A stretch of 64,000 nt of DNA, from the NCBI GenBank assembly GCA_910576785.1, contig CAJTJG010000005.1, positions 82,612-146,611 on the forward strand, in the 5' to 3' direction. The position numbers and the translations under genes were made by a program. Position 1 is the stretch's first letter. The number at the start of each line of letters is the position of its first letter. This document shows positions 34,710 through 43,487 of the stretch, piece by piece. The DNA is from an uncultured Duncaniella sp. (GTDB lineage Bacteria; Bacteroidota; Bacteroidia; Bacteroidales; Muribaculaceae). The notes under the pieces are model-generated. The model did no database searches. It saw only the letters and a program-made list of their open reading frames with translations, and was not told the origin of the DNA.

Positions 34710-37700
34710 TTAATGGCCTGGCTTCACGACAACACCGGTACCCTTCAGTCCGTTGACACCGATGACGAGCGGGGAGTCAAACTCCACGATGCGGATATTC
34801 TCGCTTTCATAGACGGCAGGGAGGCTGTCCAGAAACTCCACATCGTAAAGATCGGTCACCTCGTCATCCCTACGCCGGGCTGAGGTGTCGATGGTGAAGT
34901 AGGCCACTCCGAGCGACGTCAGATTCTGGAAAAAATGCGTGCCCTGGCTCGGCTCTATACGGTAGGATGGCAGCGCGGACTCCACTATCAGCTTCGCGCC
35001 CGATATGGCAGGCCATTTCACCGGTATTCCGAGAGCCGTGTCCGACGATCCCCACCTGCCCGGACCGATCAGCACATAGCGTTCGTCACGGTCAAGGAAT
35101 CCGCGGTTGATCTTCTCCATCTCACGCGCTATGAGCGAATTGTTCGACGACGAGAACTTCTCCGGCCTTACATAGACCACAGTCCTGACGCCCTCTATGT
35201 TGCCATGTCCGAGCGCTGTGGAGCATTTCAGCAGCAGATGCTCGTCGGGTGTGGCCATGACCGACTCATCCACAGTCTCCTTGCGGTCCACTATAGGCCT
35301 GATCTGGAGCCAGTAGAGCTTACCCTTCGAGTCGCCCTGACGCTCTATCATTCCGGCGAACTCTATCTCCACCGGGCGCTGCATCTCCTTCTGTCCGGTG
35401 CGCAGCATGAAGTCGAGCGACTCGGCCAGGGGATATACCTTGTGTTTGAGCACATTGTTGAACGTCACGAGCTTGCGCCCCTCACCCGAATCATTGTCGC
35501 GTATCACATTGTCGCGGAAGTCAAACGTGGAGACCATATATTTCAGCGCTCCACGGTCGGCTATGTCCTGCACCCTCACCTTGGCCACATTGTAGCCATC
35601 GTCCACCTTCAGATCGGCCAGCGAGGGGAGCGGATTCTGTATCTTCGAGCCCGACAGTGTCACCTGCCTCTCGTCACCCTTCATGTCGAGGGCATACATG
35701 CGCGTCTGCGTGTCGCGCAGCGCCAGTTCGAGTTCGGAGGTCTGGAGCACACTCTCCGGATGGCGGGGAGAGAAACGCAGACCCACGCCTCCGTCCACGA
35801 TATATTTGCCAAGACCCACGGCCACCTCTGCAACCCCATCCTCGGGCTTCTCATCGCCAAGAGGATAGTAGTTGAGCGAGCGGCCCACTCCGGAGAACGA
35901 CGGGAAATAATATCCGTCCACATCCTTGCCCACAACCTCCTGGAGTATCACAGCCATCTTCTCCTGGTCGATGATATTGGACGTAGCTGTCATATACGCC
36001 TTGGAGTCGGCATAGAACACCGAAGCATACACACCCTTGATAGCATCCGTGAGCATCTTGAGCATGAGATCAGGATCGGCGAACTTGGGCACCATATAGG
36101 TGCTGTATATACCGGCGAAGGGCTGGTAGTGGGAGTCCTCGAGCAGACTGGACGAACGAACGGCAAACGGCGTGTCCACCACATTGATGAGGGCCTTTAG
36201 ATCCTCCTTGATCCTCTTCGGGAGCTTGGCTGCAAGGAAGTGGCGCAGTATCTCGTCATCAGCGGCTTCGCTCAGGGCTATGGGATAGAGCTGATTGCTC
36301 TCCATGAACTCATCGAATATGTCGGTGCACAGAACCACCGTGCGCGGTATCGTGATGCTGATACCGTCAAAATTGTCGCACACCGGATTCTTCTTGATTA
36401 TCGAATCGATGAATGCCAGACCGCGCCCCTTGCCTCCGAGCGACCCCTGTCCGATACGGGCGAAGTTGGAATAATGGTCAAACCTGTCCTGCCTGAACAC
36501 GGCCACCACGCCGCGGTTCTTCATCTTCCTGTACTTGACTATGAGGTCGAAGAACAGTTGCCGCACCTGCGGGGCCTCGTTCAGATCGCGGAACCGGTGC
36601 TGGCGTATGGCCTCGGCTATCGGGAACATGGCGCGGGAGTAAAGCCAGCGCGATATATCGTTGAACGACGCATGCCAGTAGAGCGCGTCGGCAGGAATGT
36701 CGAATATATGTTTCTGCAGATCCTTGAGCGAGTGGATGCGGCGTATCTCCTCGCCGGTCTCCGGATTGCGTATCACAAAGTCACCGAAGCCGAAGTTGTT
36801 GATGATAGCCTTGCCGAGATCCACCGGAAACTTCTTGGAGTTCTTGTCGATGAACGTCCCGCCGAGCGCCATCACGTCAGTAGCGTTCTCGGCCTCCGAG
36901 CTCTCTATGATCATGGGCAGATAAGGGTCACGCGTGCGAAGCTCGCGGGCAAGCCTGATCCCGGCCTTGGGATCCTTCTCTCCCCCACGTTTGAACGATA
37001 CATCGCTTATCACTCCAAGTATATGGTCGGAATACTTGTCATATATCTCCAGCGCCTCCTCATAGTCACGCGCCAGCATCACCTTGGGGCGCCCGCGCAT
37101 GCGCAGCATCTGTTCATGCTCGTTCAGAGCCTCGGTCGAGAACTCGCGCGATTGTTTGAGAATGAACTTGTAGACAATCGGTAGCACCGACGAGTAGAAT
37201 CTCACGGAGTCCTCCACGAGGAGTATCATCTGCACGCCCACCTTGTTCACATCGTTCTCGGCGTTCATCTTGTCCTCGAGGAGCTTGATGATGGCCAGCA
37301 GCAGATCCACGTTGCCGAGCCATGAGAACACATAGTCTATGCCTGAGAAGTCCTCGTTCGAAAGCCTCTGCGACACCTCCTTCGAGAAAGGAGTCAGCAC
37401 CACGATAGGCTGATCGGGATGCAGATCCTTGATGCGGCGTGCGCCCGAGAAGGTCTCGCTCACATCATTACCGGGCATCATTATCACGAGGTCGAACGAT
37501 TTGTGGGCGAGGATATCCAATGCCTCCTCCGAGTTGAGCGCACGGGTGACGCGCGGAGGCGACGACAGGTTGAGCGAGGTATACTCGAAATACAGTTGCT
37601 CCTCCACGCGCCCGTCCTCCTCCATCATGAAGGCATCATAGGCCGAGGCTATCAGCAGCACATTGAATATGCGCTTCTGCATCAGATCCTGAAAGGAGGT

Positions 37701-37742
37701 GTCCTTGAAGTACAGCTGTCTCAGCGCGTCGTCATTCATCAT
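34710..37742 (-). CDS. Two receiver-like domains fused to a PEP-synthase-type ATP-grasp domain
   Basis: A 1010-residue cytosolic protein. Residues about 26-155 form a degenerate receiver-like domain: no N-terminal acid pair, and the acceptor region reads DLVIMMPG. Residues about 170-315 form a second receiver with all key residues (Glu177-Asp178, acceptor Asp247 in GVISDVSF, Ser281, Lys300 in FIDK). From about 425 (RIGQGSLGGKGRGLAFI) it matches the pyruvate/PEP-binding ATP-grasp domain of PEP synthase and PPDK, with TPFAVRSSSLLEDS. A conserved GPGRWGSSD block follows. The mobile phosphohistidine domain and the PEP TIM barrel are absent. Activity unknown; a phosphorylation-controlled kinase or phosphoryl enzyme is a guess. 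It is 26 bases behind serB. Confidence 0.85.
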   Translation of the reverse strand: MMNDDALRQLYFKDTSFQDLMQKRIFNVLLIASAYDAFMMEEDGRVEEQLYFEYTSLNLSSPPRVTRALNSEEALDILAHKSFDLVIMMPGNDVSETFSGARRIKDLHPDQPIVVLTPFSKEVSQRLSNEDFSGIDYVFSWLGNVDLLLAIIKLLEDKMNAENDVNKVGVQMILLVEDSVRFYSSVLPIVYKFILKQSREFSTEALNEHEQMLRMRGRPKVMLARDYEEALEIYDKYSDHILGVISDVSFKRGGEKDPKAGIRLARELRTRDPYLPMIIESSEAENATDVMALGGTFIDKNSKKFPVDLGKAIINNFGFGDFVIRNPETGEEIRRIHSLKDLQKHIFDIPADALYWHASFNDISRWLYSRAMFPIAEAIRQHRFRDLNEAPQVRQLFFDLIVKYRKMKNRGVVAVFRQDRFDHYSNFARIGQGSLGGKGRGLAFIDSIIKKNPVCDNFDGISITIPRTVVLCTDIFDEFMESNQLYPIALSEAADDEILRHFLAAKLPKRIKEDLKALINVVDTPFAVRSSSLLEDSHYQPFAGIYSTYMVPKFADPDLMLKMLTDAIKGVYASVFYADSKAYMTATSNIIDQEKMAVILQEVVGKDVDGYYFPSFSGVGRSLNYYPLGDEKPEDGVAEVAVGLGKYIVDGGVGLRFSPRHPESVLQTSELELALRDTQTRMYALDMKGDERQVTLSGSKIQNPLPSLADLKVDDGYNVAKVRVQDIADRGALKYMVSTFDFRDNVIRDNDSGEGRKLVTFNNVLKHKVYPLAESLDFMLRTGQKEMQRPVEIEFAGMIERQGDSKGKLYWLQIRPIVDRKETVDESVMATPDEHLLLKCSTALGHGNIEGVRTVVYVRPEKFSSSNNSLIAREMEKINRGFLDRDERYVLIGPGRWGSSDTALGIPVKWPAISGAKLIVESALPSYRIEPSQGTHFFQNLTSLGVAYFTIDTSARRRDDEVTDLYDVEFLDSLPAVYESENIRIVEFDSPLVIGVNGLKGTGVVVKPGH

Positions 37743-37768
37743 AAGGCTATGTGTGTATTAGAGGTTGG

Positions 37769-38998
37769 TCATGATTCCGTTATGAACGAATCCTTGAACC
37801 CGAGGAAGTAGAGCACTCCATCGAGCCCGATGGTCGATATTGACTGTTCGGCATTGGCCTTGACCTTGGGCTTGGCATGGAAGGCTATGCCGAGTCCGGC
37901 GGTGGAGAGCATCGGAAGGTCATTGGCACCATCGCCCACGGCTATGGTCTGGGCTATGTTGACATTCTCCACCTGGGCGAGCAGACGCAGCAGCTCGGCC
38001 TTGCGCCGGCCATCCACTATGTCACCGAGATAGCGGCCGGTGAGCTTGCCGTCCACGATCTCGAGTTCGTTGGCATATACATAGTCGAATCCGAATTTCT
38101 GTTTCAGATAATTGCCGAAGTATGTGAATCCGCCCGACAGGATGGCAGTCTTGTAGCCGGCTCTCTTGAGCACCTGCATCATTCGTCCCACACCCTCGGT
38201 CACCGGTAGATTGCGGGCTATGTCATCCATCACCGATGCGTCAAGCCCCTTGAGCAGGGCCACGCGCTCGCGGAAACTCTCGCAGAAGTCTATCTCGCCC
38301 CTCATGGCACGCTCGGTGATCTCCTTCACCTTATCGCCCACACCGGCCCGCATGGCCAGCTCGTCGATCACCTCGGTCTCGATCAGGGTGGAGTCCATAT
38401 CGAAGCATATCAGACGGCGGCAACGGCGGTAGAGGGTGTCCTCCTGCATGGAGATGTCAAACTCATACTCCTGAGCCAGCTGCATGAACCGTGCCTGCAT
38501 GGCGTGGACATCGCCGGGAGTGCCACGCACAGATAGCTCCACACACGATTTTGATTTGGGCTGCGCCTCTTCGGCCAGAGGCATTCGTCCGGTCAGACGC
38601 TGGATGGCGTCGATATTCATGCCCTGCGCCGAGATCTCGGCGGTGACGCTGGCTATCTGGCGCGCCGTGAGGCGGCGTCCGAGCAGGGTGATGATCCAGC
38701 GGTTCTTGCCCTGGCGTCCCACCCATTCCTCATACTCCGTCATTCCCACAGGGGTGAAACGGATATTGACATTGAGTTCCGAAGCCTTGAAAAGAAGTTC
38801 CTTCATTATGTTGCCGGACACGGCGGCCTCGGTCTTGATGAGTATGCCGAGCGAGAGCGTATGATGGATGTCGGCCTGACCGATATCAAGTATACCGGCA
38901 TCATAGCGTGCCAGTATCTCCGACAGCGCCGATGTGACACCGGGATGATCCTGGCCGGATATGTTTATGAGTATAAGTTCAGGAGTCGGATTTTCCAT
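37769..38998 (-). CDS. serB: Phosphoserine phosphatase SerB with N-terminal ACT domains
   Basis: A 409-residue enzyme for the last step of serine synthesis. The HAD catalytic part (about 195-400) carries the nucleophile motif FDMDSTLIE (Asp200, Asp202), ILSGGFTYFG, a Lys in DGRRKAELL, and VGDGANDLPML. The N-terminal 190 residues hold two ACT-like regulatory domains (about 8-85 and 98-180; ISGQDHPGVTSALSEIL), as in actinobacterial SerB2, which suggests amino-acid feedback. Six bases separate it from the GH13 gene upstream. Confidence 0.94.
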   Translation of the reverse strand: MENPTPELILINISGQDHPGVTSALSEILARYDAGILDIGQADIHHTLSLGILIKTEAAVSGNIMKELLFKASELNVNIRFTPVGMTEYEEWVGRQGKNRWIITLLGRRLTARQIASVTAEISAQGMNIDAIQRLTGRMPLAEEAQPKSKSCVELSVRGTPGDVHAMQARFMQLAQEYEFDISMQEDTLYRRCRRLICFDMDSTLIETEVIDELAMRAGVGDKVKEITERAMRGEIDFCESFRERVALLKGLDASVMDDIARNLPVTEGVGRMMQVLKRAGYKTAILSGGFTYFGNYLKQKFGFDYVYANELEIVDGKLTGRYLGDIVDGRRKAELLRLLAQVENVNIAQTIAVGDGANDLPMLSTAGLGIAFHAKPKVKANAEQSISTIGLDGVLYFLGFKDSFITES

Positions 38999-39004
38999 TT
39001 GCTG

Positions 39005-40720
39005 TTATTTTTCAGTTTCGGTTTTCCTGACGTTCTTGTGCACGATACGCCACACCACGGCATCGTGGGGCGGGATCATGGTGGTGAACGGTTTCTCCGA
39101 CGAGAATGTCTTGCAGTCTATGTCGCCGGTGAGGAGCTCGCGGGCGTTCACCTCGCCTTCGGGTATATTGAGCATCTCTATGGCATGACGGGGGATATTG
39201 ATGGCCAGATCGCACGAATCCACCGAGAAGTTCACGGCTATGAGCAGTGTCACTCCGTCATAACTTCTCAGGAACACATACTGGCGGTGGGGATTGAGCG
39301 TGGGATTCTGATAGTTCACATACATCAGATCATAGAAACGGCCCTTGCTGATGGCCATCTCGCTGTTGCAAAGCCTAAGCACCGTGGCATACTTGGCGCG
39401 GAGCCACCTCTCGCGCGGGGTGAGCCCGGATCCGTCGGGATTGCCGTTATTGTACCAGCGGCGTATCGTCCCCACACTCCAGTAGTCGAATATGGTGGTG
39501 CGTCCGTCATAGCCGCTGAAGCCCTCCGAGTCGGTGGCCTGCTCGCCCAACTCCTGTCCGGCATAGATCATCATCGGGCCGGTGGATATCATGGAGCTTA
39601 CCACAAGCGAGGGTATCACTTTGGCGGGGTCTCCGGCATAGAATTTCGATCCGAAGCGCTGTTCGTCATGATTCTCGAGGAAGTTGAGCATATTGGGGGC
39701 TATACCCTCCACGGTCTGCCAGCAGTTGGTCAGCGTGGCAGCAGAGAAGTTGGAGCACTGTATGCCGCGGAGTGTATCGTAGAGATTCACCTTGTCATAC
39801 AGATAGTCGAATCCTCCGGTGAAGATAAAGTCGCGGTAAAGCCCAACATCGTATATCTCGGCTATGAACTTGACGTGCGGATAACGGTCCTTCACGTTGG
39901 GGATGGCCCACTGCCAGAACTCCAGAGGCACCATGAACACCATGTCGCAGCGGAAGGCATCCACACCCTTCGAGGCCCAGAAGCGCAATATGTTGAGCAT
40001 CTTGAACCATGTGTCGGGGATCGGGTCGTAATGCCCGCTCCCGTTCTGCGGATCACGGCCATAATTGAGCTTCACGGTCTCATACCAGTTGTTCTGGCCC
40101 GGGAAAGCCGAGAAGCAGTCATCGCCGGTAGCCTTGGCCGGAAACTCCACATAAGCCTTTTTGCCTGTGCCAAGATCTATTGACGGGGCAAACAGCTGGC
40201 GGGTGATATAATAATAGTTGTTGGAGGGAGAGAAGAACATGTCGCTGTTGTCGTGGGCACCGAAATCCTCCACTCCTGCGGGGGCGCTGTCCGAATGATA
40301 GCGCCGTGCCGTGTGGTTGGGCACGAAGTCTATCACCACCTCCATGCCGGCATCATGCGTGCGTGCTACCAGAGCCTCAAACTCCTTCATGCGGTCAGGC
40401 ACATTCACGGCAATATCCGGATCCACGTCATAATAATCCTTTATGGCGTAGGGCGATCCGGCCTCCCCCTTCACAACATGGGGATTGTCGGGTGGAAGGA
40501 TACCCTCTGCCGAATAGTCTGTCTTGGTGGCATGCTCGATCACGCCCGTGTACCATACATGCGTCACTCCGAGATCCTTGATGGCGTGAAGAACCTTGTC
40601 GGTTATCTCGTTCATTTTTCCCGATCCGTTCTGCGCATATGTACCATTGGGCACACAGTTGGCATTCGTATTTGTAAACAGCCTTGGGAACAGCTGATAA
40701 ATCACTGGTTTTCTATCCAT
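39005..40720 (-). CDS. Cytosolic GH13 alpha-amylase-family enzyme
   Basis: A 571-residue GH13 enzyme without signal peptide, so intracellular. Conserved regions are I DFVPNH (131-136), II GVDAFRCDM with nucleophile Asp259, III FIAEIYD with acid/base Glu288, and IV FLENHDEQR with the stabilising Asp352. An all-beta C-terminal domain (about 470-560) follows. It probably acts on glycogen-type alpha-glucans or maltodextrins inside the cell; hydrolase or transferase activity cannot be told apart by eye. It lies 31 bases after the patatin gene and just before serB. Confidence 0.9.
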   Translation of the reverse strand: MDRKPVIYQLFPRLFTNTNANCVPNGTYAQNGSGKMNEITDKVLHAIKDLGVTHVWYTGVIEHATKTDYSAEGILPPDNPHVVKGEAGSPYAIKDYYDVDPDIAVNVPDRMKEFEALVARTHDAGMEVVIDFVPNHTARRYHSDSAPAGVEDFGAHDNSDMFFSPSNNYYYITRQLFAPSIDLGTGKKAYVEFPAKATGDDCFSAFPGQNNWYETVKLNYGRDPQNGSGHYDPIPDTWFKMLNILRFWASKGVDAFRCDMVFMVPLEFWQWAIPNVKDRYPHVKFIAEIYDVGLYRDFIFTGGFDYLYDKVNLYDTLRGIQCSNFSAATLTNCWQTVEGIAPNMLNFLENHDEQRFGSKFYAGDPAKVIPSLVVSSMISTGPMMIYAGQELGEQATDSEGFSGYDGRTTIFDYWSVGTIRRWYNNGNPDGSGLTPRERWLRAKYATVLRLCNSEMAISKGRFYDLMYVNYQNPTLNPHRQYVFLRSYDGVTLLIAVNFSVDSCDLAINIPRHAIEMLNIPEGEVNARELLTGDIDCKTFSSEKPFTTMIPPHDAVVWRIVHKNVRKTETEK

Positions 40721-40751
40721 TGCGAAATATTACGATTGTGGGTTCATGGCG

Positions 40752-41564
40752 CTACTTCCTGGGGCGCGATTCGCCCGGGCGGACAAATCCGGCATCAAGA
40801 AGAGCCTTGAGCGTGTTGTCGTAGCCTGAACGGAACACGCGGTTGATTTCCTTAAGGTTAAATACTTTATATGTAGCTATATCGTTGATGGAGATCGCCA
40901 GGTCGCACATCTCCATCTGTTCTCTGGAATTGTTCTTTACAAGGAGGTCATATGTACGCTGCGCTATGTCGAGTATGGACTTCGGCGATCCCCTGCGCGG
41001 CAGAGGCGAGCAGTTGACACCGATCAGATATTTGCAACTGTCGCGGAGGGCCCATGCGGGAAGATTGGCCACCACTCCGCCGTCGACATAGGTCACTCCA
41101 CCTATCTTCACCGGTTTGAACACGATGGGTATGGAGCACGATGCTGCCACACAGTCGGCCAGATCGCCCTCCCTGAAGGCCACTTTTTCATTGTTGTTGA
41201 GATCTGTGGCACAGATCACGGCCGGCAACGGCAGATCGGATATATCCCTGTAAGGGATCTTGCGCCGCAGGAACTTCTTGAACCCGTCCATCGAGAAAAA
41301 TCCGTCACGCGGCACCGCAAGTTCGGCGAAATCGCCGAATTTGGCGTCTGAGAATGACTGAAGTATCTCCATCGGCGACATGCCGGAGGCATACATGGCT
41401 GTAACCACCGATCCGGCACTGACACCGGCCACTATATCCGGCTTGACTCCCATCTCCTCAAAAGCCTGCAGGGCACCCGCATGGGCGAAACCACGCGCGC
41501 CCCCTCCGCTGAGCACAAGCCCTATCTTGTAGGGCTTACGGGAGAATTTCAACATGTCGAGCAT
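40752..41564 (-). CDS. Patatin-like phospholipase
   Basis: A patatin-family lipid acyl hydrolase of about 270 residues. Diagnostic parts are the oxyanion loop LSGGGARGFAHAG, the nucleophile elbow GVSAGS (Ser49 counted from the chosen start), and the dyad Asp in TYVDGGVVANLP. It probably cleaves phospholipids or lipid intermediates at the inner membrane face. The frame opens at a TTG (41594) lying inside the -7 box of its own promoter, so the ATG at 41564 (MLDMLKFSRK) is chosen; ATG 41555 is also possible. First gene of a minus-strand operon with the GH13 enzyme, serB and the receiver/PEP-synthase fusion. Confidence 0.9.
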   Translation of the reverse strand: MLDMLKFSRKPYKIGLVLSGGGARGFAHAGALQAFEEMGVKPDIVAGVSAGSVVTAMYASGMSPMEILQSFSDAKFGDFAELAVPRDGFFSMDGFKKFLRRKIPYRDISDLPLPAVICATDLNNNEKVAFREGDLADCVAASCSIPIVFKPVKIGGVTYVDGGVVANLPAWALRDSCKYLIGVNCSPLPRRGSPKSILDIAQRTYDLLVKNNSREQMEMCDLAISINDIATYKVFNLKEINRVFRSGYDNTLKALLDAGFVRPGESRPRK

Positions 41565-41591
41565 TTTCCTGTTCCTATCTGTTGTGACTTG

Positions 41592-41622
41592 CAAAGATAG
41601 CCATTTTACACGTAATTCTCAA
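41592..41622 (-). promoter_or_regulatory. Promoter of the patatin-GH13-serB operon
   Basis: TTG (41622-41620), 20 bases, TATCTTTG (41599-41592) on the minus strand; 27 bases to the patatin ATG. Confidence 0.7.
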
Positions 41623-41695
41623 CTTTTGTTTCCCAAAATGGATCCAATGGCCTCATTTTGTCATTTATCAATTTTTACCCAAATTTTTATGACAT

Positions 41696-41730
41696 TTTGT
41701 TATGATTATTTAAATTTTTATGTAATTTTG
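41696..41730 (+). promoter_or_regulatory. Promoter of the secreted-protein pair
   Basis: TTTG (41696-41699) and TAATTTTG (41723-41730), 23 bases apart, in a very AT-rich divergent intergenic region; 31 bases to the ATG at 41762. Confidence 0.55.
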
Positions 41731-41761
41731 CCACCAAACTCATCTAAAACACAATTTACAC

Positions 41762-43483
41762 ATGAGAAAATTTTACACATTATGCGCCTCTGTCATGGCC
41801 ATCGCTTCAATCTATCCGGCCTCGGCCGACGCGGTGGAGCGGTCGTCCGTACACATTGAGAAAGGTAATCCGATGACAATACAGGCACGTGCCCCGCAGA
41901 TGGTGCGCGGACAGGCGGCAAGAGATCTCAGGTCAAAGACAAGACTCAACAGCATGAGCAATTCCATGGCCAAAAAGCCACGAAAAGCCATCGGCTCCCC
42001 CGACGATTACCGCGGCTACATCACAGAGCGCCCGCAAGGCACCGCCCAATTATACACCAAGACCGGCGAGGGATGGGTATACAACTGGCTCATGGGCATA
42101 GTGCTCCAGCCATGCGATGGATCTGTCACGGAGATCATCACCTCCGACGATGGCAAAGTGTACATGAACAATCCCTTCTCCCTCTACTCTACCCCCGGCT
42201 GGATCGAGGGCACGATTGAAAATAATTCCTATGTCTTCAACCTCCCGCAGATGGTGAACTACGAGGACTACGGCGACGGAGAGATCTATGAGGACTACTG
42301 CCTCAAACTCCAGTACGGCGAAGACGAGGAGGGTCCGTGGTACTTCCTGTGCGAGGATCAGACCGTCAGATTCAATATCGGCACAGACGGCGTACTCACC
42401 CCCGATATGGAGGGGATGATGCTCGGCATGTGCAACTGGTTTGACGATGACGACGGTGGATATTGGTCCTGGCAGGCCACCGGCGACGAGATCAACTCAC
42501 TGACACCTCACAACGAGAAAACCCTCGAGGTGCCCTCCACTGCACAATTCAATGACTGGTACAGAAGCTCGGGTATCAATGTCTCCAGTATACCCATAGC
42601 CTTCGATGGTGACAAGGTATATATAAAAGGTATATACTCGGGATCGGCCGACATAAAGAACAGCTCCATAGTCGGAACATACGACAATGCCACCTCCAAG
42701 ATCACATTCGAGTCCGGTCAGTATCTCGGCATAGACTGGGACAACTGCACCGTACTCTATTTCGTAGCGTCGGAGACTCTCCCGAACGGATCTAACAAAA
42801 TAGCCGACAAGCTGGTGTTCGACTACGACAAAGACACACAAACCCTCACCACCGACGGCTCGTATGCCATATGCTGTACACCCGACAAACTCCTCTACTA
42901 TCAGTTTGTCAACAAGCCTGCTTTCTTCCTCCAGGAGGGATATCCCGAGGTGACATCCCTGGTCGCCCCGGTGTATGACGAGTATTATCCCGAGGAGCCA
43001 TACTACGGATACTACGCCGAACTCTACTTCTACATCCCCATGCTCACACCCGATGGTAAGGCCATCGACACATCCAAACTCTACTGGAACGTAATTCTCG
43101 ACGATGAGGTATTCACCTTCATGCCCGACGAGTATTACGGACTCGAGGAGCCGATGACCGATGTGCCTTACGGATATGACGAAATAGACGGTTTCTACTG
43201 TTCAGGCAACCTGGCCGGATGCTTCATCATTCCGGAAGGATACGACTCGCTCGGATTCCGCACACTCTACAAGGATGGCGATAAGACGGTCTACTCCGAC
43301 ATAGTCTATGTACCTGGGTTCGAGTCTGGCATAAAGGGCATATCTATCAATGGCGGCAAACCTGTGCGCGAGGAGTACTTCGACCTGCAGGGACGTCCCG
43401 TCAGCCAGCCTTCCACCGGCTTCTATATCCGTCGTGCCACATACGACAACGGCAAAGTCATAACATCCAAAATCGTAAGATAA
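41762..43483 (+). CDS. Secreted protein of unknown function with DLQGR-type C-terminal signal
   Basis: A 573-residue exported protein with signal peptide (about 1-23, ASA end). The mature part is rich in Asp, Glu, Tyr and Trp, with many short beta strands (GYWSWQATGDEIN, DVPYGYDEIDGFYCSG); I recognise no enzyme or binding family. The C-terminus reads EEYFDLQGRPVSQPSTGF, then YIRRATYDNGK and a Lys-Ile-Val-Arg end. The same pattern ends the next gene and the GH43 protein at 63.2 kb. I interpret it as a type IX-like or surface sorting tail. The following gene starts 4 bases after its stop, so they are co-expressed. Confidence 0.8.
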   Translation: MRKFYTLCASVMAIASIYPASADAVERSSVHIEKGNPMTIQARAPQMVRGQAARDLRSKTRLNSMSNSMAKKPRKAIGSPDDYRGYITERPQGTAQLYTKTGEGWVYNWLMGIVLQPCDGSVTEIITSDDGKVYMNNPFSLYSTPGWIEGTIENNSYVFNLPQMVNYEDYGDGEIYEDYCLKLQYGEDEEGPWYFLCEDQTVRFNIGTDGVLTPDMEGMMLGMCNWFDDDDGGYWSWQATGDEINSLTPHNEKTLEVPSTAQFNDWYRSSGINVSSIPIAFDGDKVYIKGIYSGSADIKNSSIVGTYDNATSKITFESGQYLGIDWDNCTVLYFVASETLPNGSNKIADKLVFDYDKDTQTLTTDGSYAICCTPDKLLYYQFVNKPAFFLQEGYPEVTSLVAPVYDEYYPEEPYYGYYAELYFYIPMLTPDGKAIDTSKLYWNVILDDEVFTFMPDEYYGLEEPMTDVPYGYDEIDGFYCSGNLAGCFIIPEGYDSLGFRTLYKDGDKTVYSDIVYVPGFESGIKGISINGGKPVREEYFDLQGRPVSQPSTGFYIRRATYDNGKVITSKIVR

Positions 43484-43487
43484 GACA

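Noticed and set aside
34935..36200. Plus-strand open frame of 421 codons opposite the receiver/PEP-synthase gene
   Set aside because: Antisense shadow; its composition (His/Arg/Leu-rich) is typical of reverse-frame translation.
38861..40183. Plus-strand open frame of 440 codons opposite serB and the GH13 gene
   Set aside because: It spans two real genes on the other strand and shows no domain.
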